Part shown: in pieces, positions 54,801 through 63,826 of the stretch
Position numbering within the stretch: position 1 is the stretch's first letter
Layout: each line of letters begins with the position of its first letter
Origin: Durusdinium trenchii
Lineage: Eukaryota; Sar; Dinophyceae; Suessiales; Symbiodiniaceae
NCBI GenBank assembly: GCA_963970005.1
Contig: CAXAMN010026373.1
Location: 131,791-195,790, forward strand
Direction of reading: 5' to 3'
Length of the DNA: 64,000 nt
Made by a program: the position numbers and the translations under genes
The notes under the pieces: model-generated
What the model was told of the DNA's origin: nothing
Seen by the model: the letters and a program-made list of their open reading frames with translations, nothing else
Database searches by the model: none

Positions 54801-55658
54801 TTCACTAGCGATTGCGTTGCATCGTTGCGTCAGATATACTTTATAGTAATCGTCCAAAAGTGGCCCACACAGCAGTTATTCGATGCATCGCAGCAGACGA
54901 TGTCAAACACCAAGGCTTTGATAGCCTCGTTCGCGAGCAGATGAGACATTTTGTCGTGGAAGGTTTGGGCTCCGGTGCTCCACCCTTACGTTTTATGCTG
55001 GCCATGATGGTTGTCTCACCCCTTGGCATCCGAAGTGAGAGATCTTGGGTTGGCTGCAAACATGCCCCCCAAATCGGGAAGTGAACCCTGTTTGCTTCTG
55101 CGCATATTTCAGCCTGTAGGGAATTTGAGGATACTGCAGATAGCTGAGTTTCAGCCACACCCCGGAAGTCTTCCTTTTGCTTTCTTCTGGAAGTCCGATC
55201 CTCAAAAGTATCTAAAGGTCCCTCATCATGGGGTACTTGATGCCGTTCTGATCCAAGGCATCCTGCCTCAATACATTCACATGGGCTTGGATCACATTCG
55301 AGTCTACCCACATGTGTCAGCGGAATGGAACTTCTGGCAGTGGATCGCTCAATTTGCGATGGTGCCACTTGTTACAATGTTCTTTTTTTGGCTTTGTAAC
55401 TTTGGCGCCTGGAGTGGTGCCAGGCTTAGTTTTTCCAAGTGGACATCGCTGCTGACGGTGCTGATCCTGAACTTTTGTTTGCTGGGTGCCTTTTGGCTTC
55501 CAATGGCGGTGGCAAGCTTTCCGAAGATACCGCAAAAGATGCTTCCAGTGTTGGCCGTCATGCTTTCAGTGCTGTTGGGCCTGTACACCCGGCAGTACGG
55601 ATGTGTTTCTTGCGGAACCCTCGCCCAGCGTGGCCTACGTTTGTTGCGTTGGCGTTGA
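51594..55658 (+). CDS. Multi-exon gene for a multi-pass membrane protein with TIR-like motifs
   Basis: Six exon-like blocks in order share one protein plan that I recognise as a family common in Symbiodiniaceae genomes. Block 1: [20 protein letters not shown] then two hydrophobic segments. Block 2: [19 protein letters not shown]. Block 3: two membrane segments. Block 4: [11 protein letters not shown]...HVHPQTG. Block 5: [18 protein letters not shown]. Block 6: three membrane segments. That makes about seven membrane spans. The LSHDW and FLD-x-LCI-x-Q-D motifs resemble TIR domains, which often continue with an RLWC-type motif; that third motif is not found here. Membrane location is supported; a signalling role is inference from the TIR resemblance. 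The N-terminal exons and start codon are not identified, and an R1 array has inserted in the intron between blocks 3 and 4. Confidence 0.6.
52035..52246 (+). CDS. Exon block 2 of the membrane-protein gene
   Basis: Reads [20 protein letters not shown] and then [19 protein letters not shown] and [12 protein letters not shown]. It ends at a strong donor, ACACG then GTGAGT (52247-52252). The start is uncertain (several AGs between 52000 and 52070). After GFLL the expected S/T-rich strand and RLWC motif are replaced by [19 protein letters not shown]. Confidence 0.6.
52247..53638. other. Putative intron, nothing recognised inside
   Basis: A 1.4-kb interval between exon blocks 2 and 3. Frames at 52668-52910 and 53024-53285 (minus) have no motif. 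No RLWC-like coding segment could be read on the plus strand. Confidence 0.4.
53639..53850 (+). CDS. Exon block 3 of the membrane-protein gene
   Basis: Follows an acceptor-like CAGCTCAG. It reads [20 protein letters not shown] (membrane segment), a short loop ([12 protein letters not shown]), then [20 protein letters not shown] (second membrane segment) and [10 protein letters not shown]. The 3' border is not certain. Confidence 0.5.
53996..54085 (-). mobile_element. R1 array inserted in an intron with a perfect 15-bp target duplication
   Basis: TCTTCAGTTCCCAAG occurs at 53996-54010 and again at 54071-54085, identical. Between them are 60 bp of R1 (three units, the first CTAGTAACGATGGCC). 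This is the cleanest insertion footprint in the window. It lies between exon blocks 3 and 4 of the membrane-protein gene. Confidence 0.8.
54164..54310 (+). CDS. Exon block 4 of the membrane-protein gene
   Basis: Reads [20 protein letters not shown] then [20 protein letters not shown]. The CxCC...H...C pattern could bind metal. A TGA follows HLD at 54324, so the donor must precede it; a GC donor at CCCTG then GCGATG would keep phase with block 5, and a GA-type donor is also possible. Both are known in dinoflagellates. Confidence 0.55.
54401..54457 (+). repeat. R2 repeat, short array
   Basis: CTACTAGGAGCAAGAACG, then CTACGAACGGGGCTCCTGGC (the CGTTCGTAG variant) and a partial unit. Confidence 0.8.
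54632..54668 (-). repeat. R2 repeat, two units
   Basis: CTAGTAGCGTCCTTGCTC followed by CTAGTAGTAAGGCCAGG. Confidence 0.8.
54915..55009 (+). CDS. Exon block 5 of the membrane-protein gene
   Basis: Follows ACACCAAG. It reads [18 protein letters not shown] and [11 protein letters not shown], ending at a GTTGTC donor (55010). An amphipathic helix is likely. Confidence 0.5.
55321..55658 (+). CDS. Exon block 6 (last exon) of the membrane-protein gene
   Basis: Follows ACATGTGTCAG. It reads [20 protein letters not shown] and FFWLCNFG (membrane), [20 protein letters not shown] (membrane), and [17 protein letters not shown] (membrane), then a short basic tail (RGLRLLRWR) and TGA at 55656-55658. The frame upstream of 55321 is also open, so the exact start is unsure. 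Confidence 0.55.
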
Positions 55659-56109
55659 AGGGGCAAGATGGAACAAAGGCTTTTCATGGGTCGATGGTAG
55701 GTGGGAGGCGATTGCTTAGGTGTCACGATCCGTTTCACCGCCGGTTTCACTTGTACATCGCCTGTAGCTGCGTTGAGCCAGATGGTTTCTGGCATTTGCG
55801 ATCCAGATGATGTCAAAATGATTTTGATGCCATGTGCGTTGTCCATGGATTGGCACACTTACTGTGGATCTTGCGTTCGCTAAGAGTGACTCTGTTTTGA
55901 GCCATCGAAGTCCACCATCCACAAGTTTCCTGCACTCATATTCAGGGAATGGCCAGGCTGTATCCACAGCTTCAGTGTGATCATGTGTGAACATTTAAGC
56001 ACCGGGTTGACTCTATGGGTTCTACGTGATCAAAACTCTGGTGATCCATGAGACTTCGATTGATTTCTGGGAAGCTAACTATGCTGAAGTACAAAAAGAA
56101 AATAGGTGC
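55659..56109. other. No recognisable gene
   Basis: 3' flank of the membrane-protein gene. Minus-strand frames here are opposite the coding strand and are not supported. Confidence 0.4.
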
Positions 56110-56137
56110 ATTACTAGTAGTAGCAAGAAGCTACATG
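56110..56137 (+). repeat. Single R2 unit
   Basis: TGCATTACTAGTAGTAGCAA followed by GAAGCTAC. Confidence 0.65.
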
Positions 56138-56213
56138 CCTACATCTGCTTGGGGCTCAAGAGATGTTGATTTTGGAGTGGTCACCCAATTCCCATTTCTG
56201 CGAGCTTTCTCCC

Positions 56214-56244
56214 TTTTGGAGGCCATCGCTAATAGGTTGGAGGT
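56214..56244 (+). repeat. R1 repeat, 1.5 units
   Basis: TTGGAGGCCATCGCTAATAG followed by GTTGGAGGTC. Confidence 0.75.
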
Positions 56245-56717
56245 CAAGACGACTTCGACCACTTCGACGTTTTCTCCGCGAAAGTCGACCAAGGCCGAGC
56301 ACGCCGAGCGCGCCGGCTACGCCGCCGCCGCGGCAAGTGAGCGCGCCGCAGTCTGGGAGTTTCGGGTGAAAGATGGGTTCAAAGCCTTTGATGCGACATG
56401 TGGCCTGGCACAAAGTTTTGATGCTTTGAATTCAAATTGTTTGGATTGTAGGATGGAGAATGAAGAGTGAAAGAGTGACTGAGGCTACAAACTCGCAGAC
56501 GTTCAGGCACAATAAAAATCTATTCTAGGCCGAATCGTATAATAGGCCGGTGTCTTTATTCACCTAAACATGAGCCAAACAAGTGACCTAAACAGCCAAT
56601 CCTCGCCAAGGCCAGGGGCTGGTCGAAAGCTTGTATCAAGCCTTCCTGGCTGGTGGCGACCGCCTCGGGCACGTACCTTTTGGCAAACAGAGCCTCATCT
56701 GAAAGAGTTCAGCAAAT

Positions 56718-57018
56718 TTGCACTCCAAACCATTTCGCTCTTAGGTGGGAGGCCATCGCTAGTAGGCTGGAGGCCATCGCTACTAGCTTGTAGGCCATCG
56801 CTATTGGGTTGGAGGCCATGGCTCTTAGGTTGTAGGCCATCGCTAGTAGGCTGGAGGCCATGGCTCTTAGGTTGGAGGCCATCATCGCTACTAGGTTGGA
56901 GGCCATCGCTATTAGGTTGGAGGCCATCGCTACTAGCTTGTAGGCCNNNNNNNNNNGTGGAGGCCATCGCTATTAGGTTGGAGGCCATCACAACTTGCAC
57001 TCCCAACCATTTTGTCTC
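56718..57018 (+). mobile_element. Longest R1 array, bracketed by a 23-24 bp target duplication
   Basis: About 11 R1 units (56741-56994, with a 10-N gap at 56947-56956) lie between TTGCACTCCAAACCATTTCG (56718 on) and TTGCACTCCCAACCATTTTG (56995 on). The flanks match at 20 of 23 comparable bases with one indel. Units vary between GGTTGGAGG, GCTTGTAGG and GGCTGGAGG, in an alternating order that suggests internal duplication of blocks of two to three units. Confidence 0.75.
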
Positions 57019-57136
57019 AACAGCCTCGTCACAACGATCCACATCAACCTCCACAGCTGACAGGTGAGGAGCATGAGCTAGCAGGTAAGCTCGAGATGCA
57101 TGTGGCACATCGGAGAGTCATCAAGATGTCACATGA

Positions 57137-57200
57137 AACCTACTAGCGATGGCCTTCAACCATCCTTCAACCGAATATAGCGATGGCCTCTAAAATACTA
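57137..57200 (-). repeat. R1 repeat, degenerate
   Basis: CTACTAGCGATGGCCTTCAA and ATATAGCGATGGCCTCTAAA separated by an extra CCATCCTTCAACC. Confidence 0.75.
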
Positions 57201-58007
57201 TTCTGGCAACCTATGCCAACCTTGGTGCCGTTGGGTTGGTGTCAGGTCCCCCTTTCGTTTGGGTCTAGAATAGAGCGATTTGGAAGAATCACTCTTCCAG
57301 CAAACCAAGCACTTGCCATTTTGGGGTTCCCAAGCTGATTGTCGTCTATCAGGCAGGTCCTCGTACTTGTTGGTCTCTTGTGGAGGCCAGTTTGCGCCAC
57401 GAACAACCCTCTTGTTCCCCTGCGAACAACCCTTGGAACGACCAACACGCGTGGATTTACATGGATTGACCGCGATTTTCTGTTATGGCCACAACGCTTC
57501 TGTCATGGTGCACCCACCCAGCACTGCCTTAAGGTGAGCATCCGTCAAAACTCTTGGTCAAATCCCAAGTGGTGTCAGATGTACGCGTATATTGGACGTT
57601 GCCACAGCCAGCATGTAGAAGATCACGACGCATTGCCAAGAGCGAGAATGAATGAACGGTGCGAAGCTATTTACTTGGCATTTGCTTTTCCTTTGTGCCA
57701 TCATCCATGCACATGCTTCCCGCTTGATCATGGGCGGGGTGGGGGGGTGGGGCTGGGAGAATCACAACGACGTTGCGTGAGTTCATTTCTCTTAACCGCA
57801 TCCGCATGGCGCGCATTCCTTTCTCTTCTGTCCTTCAAGTCGCATGTTCATTTGGTTTGTTTGACTTCACGCTGACTGAGGACCATCCTCGTTGACTTCA
57901 TTGCAACTCAACGGGAAGATTGCCGGATTGGAAGATTGGTGATGTCGTGTAAGTTGTCCTAAGAATCGTCGACAGGGGAGGTTCATTGATTCAAATATTG
58001 AATGAAG
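57201..58007. other. No confident gene
   Basis: A 178-codon plus-strand frame (57339-57875) has no recognised motif, and a second frame overlaps its 5' half. It is one of the longer non-repetitive frames; coding is possible but unsupported. Confidence 0.3.
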
Positions 58008-58117
58008 CTGCTAATAACAAGTGCATCGCTACTAGTACCGAGGGCATTACTACCAGTAACAAGAAGCTACTAGTAACTACTAGTAGCGATGCCCTTTGTT
58101 ACTAGTAGCTTCTTGTT
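58008..58117. mobile_element. R2 foldback element with perfect 20-bp inverted repeat
   Basis: AACAAGAAGCTACTAGTAAC (58058-58077) and its exact reverse complement (58098-58117) enclose a 20-bp R2 spacer. Further R2 units precede the left arm. The element ends exactly at the end of the right arm; no target duplication was found. Confidence 0.75.
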
Positions 58118-58283
58118 GGACAATCTTGCATCGATTTCTTCTCCGGGCCAGTCTTGAAGAGTCGTTCGCATGTCATCAGCTGGGCTGGGGTCTTCCATAG
58201 TCCTCCACGATCCATTTGCAAATAGTTCGGAGTTCCTCATCGAAGCAACCTGTCGGATTTTGGGAGTTCTTGAAGGATGAAGG

Positions 58284-58320
58284 CTGGCCTCCAACCTGCT
58301 AGCGATGGCCTCCAACCTAT
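58284..58320 (-). repeat. R1 repeat, two units
   Basis: CTGGCCTCCAACCTGCTAGC and GATGGCCTCCAACCTA. Confidence 0.8.
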
Positions 58321-58508
58321 TTCTGTATACTGGTTGGTGAAGGGGACAAACTCAGGCGGCATCCATCCACCGTTGGAACCAACATTCTACTGGAGTGCAT
58401 CTAGACCAGACCCATGCTGGGTGTCTATACAAACTGCAGTCTTGAAAGGAACCATGCAAGAAAGGAACTCGCTTCACTCGTGAAGAGCAACAATTGGCAA
58501 GAGAAGGA

Positions 58509-58538
58509 CAACCTACTAGCGATGGCCTCCACTCTAGC
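58509..58538 (-). repeat. Single R1 unit
   Basis: CAACCTACTAGCGATGGCCT followed by CCACTCTAGC. Confidence 0.75.
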
Positions 58539-58917
58539 TGCGGAATCGAACTGCAGACCAGCCTACTCCAAATCCCCTCACTCCCCTCCACTTCCTCACA
58601 ATCGAAGTGTCAAGTAGCATGGAGGGGCTGAAGAACGAAACCCCACCTTTTGTGATAAACCCAGCAACATCTGGCAGATGAAGATGCCAAAGATAAAGAG
58701 GGATGAGAAAAGGAAGGGGTTTGCTCTATGAAGAACCCTTTGAAGGGGCCTTATCAAGAGACCAAAAGACAAGGGACCAAAAGACCTTCTTCTTTTTTAT
58801 TCCCTTCTGTGATGACTTCATGCCCAATCAGGACATGAAGCAACGCCTGGAAGGAGGTGCTCGCGAACGACAAGTGCGGCGAGCCTGGCGGTAAAAAGGA
58901 AATTGAGCCGATTCTTT

Positions 58918-59035
58918 GCTATTAGTCTTGCTACTAGTAGCTTCTTGTTACTACTAGTAAGGCACTTGTTACTAGAAGCGATGCACTTGTTTCTACTAGC
59001 TAGGTTGGAGGCCATCTATTGCCTATTGCTATGAG
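58918..59035. repeat. R2 array joined to R1 units
   Basis: Five R2 units (58925-58999) run into TAGGTTGGAGGCCATC and a degenerate R1 end. The R1 part is in the opposite sense of the shared core to the R2 part. Confidence 0.85.
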
Positions 59036-59279
59036 GTTGGCTGAAGTACGGGGTCCAAACGACTTCGACGCTGTGACTTCACCGTTTGGACCGTTTGGAC
59101 TTTTGTTTCGATGACCGTTTGCACGCGGAACATGACAGTATGGTGAACACTTGGCATTCTCGGTGATTCTGCTTCGGTCATTTTCTTGCCACATGCCACA
59201 TGGCACATCGTGTCATGAGGTTTTGTGAGACAAAGTATCAGAAGGATAAGAATCTTGGCAACAAGACTTTATCGCAGAC

Positions 59280-59600
59280 ATGCACCCAATCAACTTTTTT
59301 TCTGCTCACGGTCACACGAAAGGGATGCATATCTACCTTTCTCAAGACGAAGATGGTGTTGGCTCACCTCGTAAATCCGGCCATGGTCGCGCATGGCCAA
59401 GGACGGTAGATGTGGATGTAGGTAGATTGGCTTCAGAGTTTAGACGTATAGATGTCCATTTCACCCCAGATTTGTGGAGGTTGCTTCACATTCCATGTAG
59501 GATCAATCCACTGATCAGTGACCCTGTTATCATTGCAAGTGGTATCACAAAAAACAACACCAGCAAATGCGTGACAGATGCATCTGGCGCAAGCAGCTAA
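59280..59600 (+). CDS. Candidate 106-aa frame, unknown function
   Basis: Starts at ATG and reads GHTKGMHIYLSQDEDGVGSP, then VDVDVGRLASEFRRIDVHFT and PDLWRLLHIPCRINPLISDP, with a Ser/Thr-rich end. The central beta-alpha-like pattern and modest low complexity suggest possible coding, but a 71-codon minus-strand frame overlaps its 3' half and no family is recognised. Confidence 0.25.
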   Translation: MHPINFFSAHGHTKGMHIYLSQDEDGVGSPRKSGHGRAWPRTVDVDVGRLASEFRRIDVHFTPDLWRLLHIPCRINPLISDPVIIASGITKNNTSKCVTDASGASS

Positions 59601-60249
59601 ACCGTCGAGGAAGTACGATGAAGTAATTATGCCAGCTTTGCAACACACCCAAGCCGAAGTATGCAGTTGTGTTTTGATTTTAGTACTCTAGCTGATTGAC
59701 CCAGAACTTGCACAGTCGGTTTGAACCTTGAATTGAAATCTTGACATTTGATTTTGCCATATCTTTGCGGAAAGAAGGCAAACAAGCCAGCCATTTGACA
59801 TGTTAGCAATTTCCTGCAACTTTCCCAAATCAGGATCCTCGGAAGTACATCCATTTTCTGCTGCAAATACCACACTATTTAGCACCTGTGTGCTGAGAGA
59901 GGACCCTGCCGCACAAGGTACCCATCCCCAATTTGAAAGCGTTTGCTGCAGATCACACTGCCGTCCTTCAATGGGCTTTGAGCCGTATTTCAGTCCAACG
60001 CCTGCGTCACAGCTGGGTCATGCAGTGTGCGAAGCAAGCGCTGAGAGTCAACGCCAGCTGTGCGGCTTATGTCTTTGAACCTGCTACTTGGCTTCTTCAT
60101 CGCTTCATTTGAAGCATCAAATCTGTCAACGCTTGAACCCGAACCTCGCTACAGCTGCCAGAGGATTTTGGATGCATTCGATGTGGCTGCAGCCGATGTG
60201 GAAAAGGTGGATGGAACAGTTTGGTTTTTAAGGTTTTTGAACAAGAAGG
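59601..60249. other. No confident gene
   Basis: A frame at 60060-60240 reads LSTLEPEPRYSCQRILDAFD and then DVAAADVEKVDGT before running into an R2 array; it may be an exon end. Otherwise nothing supported. Confidence 0.3.
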
Positions 60250-60331
60250 CGCTACTAGGGGCTCCTGGCATCGCTACTGGGAGCAAGGACGCTACTAGGG
60301 GCTCAAGCTACTAAGGACAAGGGCATTGCTA
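60250..60331 (+). repeat. R2 repeat array
   Basis: CTACTAGGGGCTCCTGGCAT, CTACTGGGAGCAAGGACG and a degraded third group. Confidence 0.85.
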
Positions 60332-60486
60332 CATTCGCTACATGGTTATGTTGTTTTGAGGGAGAAGAAGCAGATCATTCTGCCGAGTCTCGCTTTGAGG
60401 ATTGTCTCATGGTTCCTCAAGCTTTAAGTAGTTGCTTTTGCAATGTGGGTCCCTCTCCTCTTGTTCACCTTTTCTGCATTGGAGAT

Positions 60487-60642
60487 GGCAAGCGCAGGGA
60501 ATCGTGAGGTTGCGAGGTGGGGTGGAGGTCCAATTTCGTGGAAGGCGCAGTGCTTTGTGCTTATTAGACGTGTGGACACGTAAATTTTGTGGCAAGCGCA
60601 GGGAATCGTGAAATTGCGAGTTGTGGTGGAGGTGAATGTCGC
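60487..60642. repeat. Two direct copies of a roughly 50-bp segment, 104 bp apart
   Basis: GGCAAGCGCAGGGAATCGTG begins at 60487 and at 60591. The following 30 bp (TTGCGAG.TG.GGTGGAGGT) also match. The 104-bp offset is twice the 52-bp period of the neighbouring array. Confidence 0.75.
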
Positions 60643-60738
60643 TGTGACATTGGGATTGGCGTGTGAGCGGGTGTTGTTTGGAGGGGCTAGAATCGCGAAA
60701 CTGCCTGGCAGGGCTGCTTGATGTGTGCGCTCCGTTGG

Positions 60739-60991
60739 CGAAACGCTCGTTTTGCAGACGTCACGCGTGACTTTTGGAGGAAGTCTCGTGCGAAACGCTT
60801 GTTTTGCAGACTTCAAGTGTGAGTTTTTGAGGAAGTTTCGTACGCAATGCTCGTTTTGGAGGAATGATGGGTGACTTTGGAAGGATCTCGCACCAAATGC
60901 TCGTTTTGGAGACTTGGACATTGACTTTTGGAGGAAGTCTCATACGAAACGCTTGTTCTAAAGACGTGACGGTTGACTTTTGGAGACTTTA
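60739..60991. repeat. 52-bp minisatellite, about five copies
   Basis: Degenerate head-to-tail copies of a unit beginning CGAAACGCTTGTTTTGCAGA and containing TGACTTTTGGAGGAAGTCTC. The first, second and fourth copies are 52 bp; the third is about 50. Minus-strand frames reading KTSVSHETSSKS are repeat-derived. Confidence 0.85.
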
Positions 60992-60995
60992 GTAG

Positions 60996-61470
60996 TCCCC
61001 CACAAGAGTGTCCCACAAGAGTGTCCGACAAGAGAGTCCAGAGTGTCCGACAAGAGTGTCCCACAAAATTTTCCTACAAGGGAGCCCCACAAGAGGCGTC
61101 CTGCAAGTACAAGAGTGTTCCGCAAGAGTGCCCAAGAGTGTCCCACAAGAGAGTCCTACAAGAGTGTTCCGCAAGAGTGCCCCCGCAAGAGTGTCCGACA
61201 AAAGTGTCCTACGAGAGTGTCCCAGAAGAGTGACATACAAGAGTGCCCCACAAGAGTGTCCTACAAGACTGTTTTGCAAGACTGTCCCACAAGAGTGTCC
61301 GGCAAGCGTGTCCCACAAGAATGTCCTACAAGAGTGTCCTGCAAGAGTGTCCCACAAGAGTGAGTGTCATACAAGGTGTCCTACAAGAGCGCGCAAGAGT
61401 GTCCCGCAAAGATTTCCGAAAAGAATGTGTCCTACAAGAGTGCCCCACAAAAGTGTTTCCTACAAGAGTT
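60996..61470. repeat. 13-bp minisatellite, about 35 copies
   Basis: Degenerate tandem copies of CCCACAAGAGTGT with some partial units. Three copies make 39 bp or 13 codons, so all plus frames read the same peptide pattern (CPTRVSHKSV...). It directly abuts the 52-bp array. Confidence 0.9.
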
Positions 61471-62822
61471 CAAAGCTTGTTTGGGTGTTTGTTTTTGAGT
61501 CCGTGTTTGAATTCGGGTTCGTGGGTTCCATCTTGCTTGTTTTTCGAATATCACATACATATTAATTTGTTTATACTTATACATTTATTTATTTACTCAG
61601 TGGAAAGCACATACTGATACTGTACATGAAAGTTTCTAGCCGTTCATACTTCTTGAGTGAGAGACATACTTCAAAGATGTCGAGCTGATGTCGAGCTGAT
61701 GTGAGCTTTTGAACACTTGGAAGCTGAATATGACGACAATATGTGGTTTGCATGTGTTTCGGCGAGTTTGAACTTCAGCACACAACATGATGTAAATAAG
61801 ACTTCTTGGAGGGGTGAAGTCACCAACATAATGTTACGATTTGTAGCCCCAAATCAAGTGTCAGAGGCTTGTCAGAGTCTGGGAGTTTTTGGTTCTGCGT
61901 CATCAGCATCAGTGGGTCTACTCAACTCTGTGATTATGAACCTGAAGACCTAAGCCTGGCCATTGTTTTCCACAAGTATGCACCTGAAGACTTAGTGCGC
62001 GCGCGTCGTTGTTCCCGCGCCTGGCCTCATGGCGCATCGGGCAATGCCTTTTGAGGGCCAGGACATTGGAGCGGACGGATGTGACGCTGGGGTTTTGCAG
62101 AGCCTGTTGAGGGAGATACCCTTGTGAAATAGAAGTTTTCTGTTCATTTGGGGCATGCAAATGTGGGTCGAAGATGTAGGAAACTAGTTCTCTCCGCCCT
62201 CAGAAAGGATACCAAAGTCCTCGCAGTGTGAAGGATTGTGACGTTCATCTATCAAGGGTTAACCTTTTGGGTTGATTTGGACTTTTTGAGCATCGCTCAT
62301 CTAGCGAGGCCCCCCCATCGCTTATCAAGCGTTCTCTTGGCCTGTTCATCCCCCTCAGGCCTTTTTGGGCCCACCCTGATATTTATATATTGAGTGTATA
62401 CCTGGAGAAGCAAAAAACCCTGTTAGCTAACACCGGGTATTCAGAAGAACATGAACTACTTCGAGTGATCCACGCTGTAAGAGGCGATGCAGCGAAGAAG
62501 CCGCCCAGATACACTGGCAGGATAATTGGGCCCGGGTGACTGGCAAGGCATGCCTCAGGCATAGTGTGTTGTGGATACATTTGTCGTTGATTTATTGCAA
62601 TCAATCTCTGAGAGTTGGTGCGTTTTGGAGCTTTTGGACTTCTTTACTCCGCCACCTGACCCTCCGGAAAACGGCCTCGTGAAACCAAGTCTGTTCTCAT
62701 TTGGCATTTGTTCTCATTGCCCTTTGTAGTACATGTTTAAATTGGCCTGAAAAACACCAAAGTGACAGGTCAAAGGCCTCCCGAAAACGACAAACACACC
62801 ATGCGTTTGAACCTCTGTAGGC
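61471..62822. other. No recognisable gene
   Basis: Short frames only (for example 61717-61953); no repeat or motif seen. Confidence 0.4.
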
Positions 62823-63119
62823 ATGGCGTCTTCAAGTCAAACGTGCAGTTTCCACCTGGGGCGCCGGTTGGCATCAGTCGAATTCACGGTTCCACATGCG
62901 ACACTCAAAAAAAACAAAAAAGTGCAATGGTTTTGTGGTTTTCTCAATGAAGACTCTGATTTCGCTCCTGTTTCCCTGCTCGTTCGCGGAGCACGGGTGC
63001 GCGCGGAGACTTTCAACCGGGTTTTTCCTGAATTTGTGATTGGACCTTCAAAAGTCTTCAAACCGTTCACAGGTGAATGGACTCAGCAACACATAAAACA
63101 ATCATTTTCCCCCACATGA
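62823..63119 (+). CDS. Candidate 98-aa protein or exon, unknown function
   Basis: ATG-initiated frame. It reads MASSSQTCSFHLGRRLASVE then FTVPHATLKKNKKVQWFCGF and LNEDSDFAPVSLLVRGARVR, ending GPSKVFKPFTGEWTQQHIKQ. The composition is natural and there is a plausible compact alpha/beta pattern. A minus-strand frame covers most of it. No family, no signal peptide and no neighbouring exon can be named. Confidence 0.28.
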   Translation: MASSSQTCSFHLGRRLASVEFTVPHATLKKNKKVQWFCGFLNEDSDFAPVSLLVRGARVRAETFNRVFPEFVIGPSKVFKPFTGEWTQQHIKQSFSPT

Positions 63120-63371
63120 ACAAGATAAAACTGCTATATAGTTTTATTCTTTAAATAATGTACATGTCTATTTCCCGGAAAACTGAAGGGTCAGCGTTTG
63201 CTTTTCGCAATTCGTAGCAATGGCAGGAGACCTCTTCAAGCAGGACACAGTCACGGACGGTCACGAGCAGCCTGCTCCTATAGCTGATCCAGCCAGTGTG
63301 GCCTTGCAAACCAAAATCCTGCTCCAACGTTGGGTGATCGTATAAGTGACAGTTCCGACATGTTCTCTTGA

Positions 63372-63826
63372 GTGGAGGCAACTCAAGCCGTCAATGTGTA
63401 TCGCTTGCCAGAAACTTCCAGAACCAAAGGATCGCATGTGATGAATGAGACTTCCAGCTGCAACGCAGGAAGGGACGTAGTTGCTCACGAATGGACAAAC
63501 TGCAGTTCGAGACACATTCAGGTCAAGTGCCTCATGGTTTTGCAGCATGCAAGTTGATCAATCCAAGACCTGGAGACAGTGCCTGCCCAAGCCTTGCTAG
63601 GTTTGGTCGTTGGCTGAGATGTCACTTGGGTAAGGCCAGAGAAATTGGTCGGGCAACAATTAGGCAGAAACGGCAGGCACATAAGAAGGTGTTGGCCTTT
63701 TGCAATAGCAATTTGCATTCATGTTCATCAAAAGTTAGGGAGAATTTATGTTTGAATTTGCATGACAAGATCCATAGTAAGGCAAACCACTGCATGCGCA
63801 TTGTGGTTCTGCAGCCTTCAACATGA
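63372..63826 (+). CDS. Candidate open frames at the window end, unknown function
   Basis: Two overlapping plus-strand frames (63372-63557 and 63491-63826). The longer begins at ATG and is basic, with FGRWLRCHLGKAREIGRATI and RQKRQAHKKVLAF. Minus-strand frames of 66-95 codons overlap. I cannot tell which strand, if any, is coding. Confidence 0.18.

Noticed and set aside
57008..57023. CCATTTTGTCTCAAC resembling the spliced leader
   Set aside because: 13 of 15 bases, with mismatches at two positions including the last G; it is the right copy of the R1 target duplication, whose left copy (CCATTTCGCTC) is even less similar.
58916..59035. TTGCTATTAG / TTGCTATGAG as a target duplication around the array at 58918-59035
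   Set aside because: GCTATTAG is itself part of the R1 unit, so the match is not independent of the repeat.
1591..60331. CRISPR array interpretation of the 21-bp arrays
   Set aside because: Units are contiguous with no unique spacers, occur in both orientations at dozens of loci, and the context is eukaryotic.
60973..61617. Proteins of 86-185 aa rich in CPTRVSHKSV
   Set aside because: Translations of the 13-bp minisatellite, which looks alike in all plus frames.
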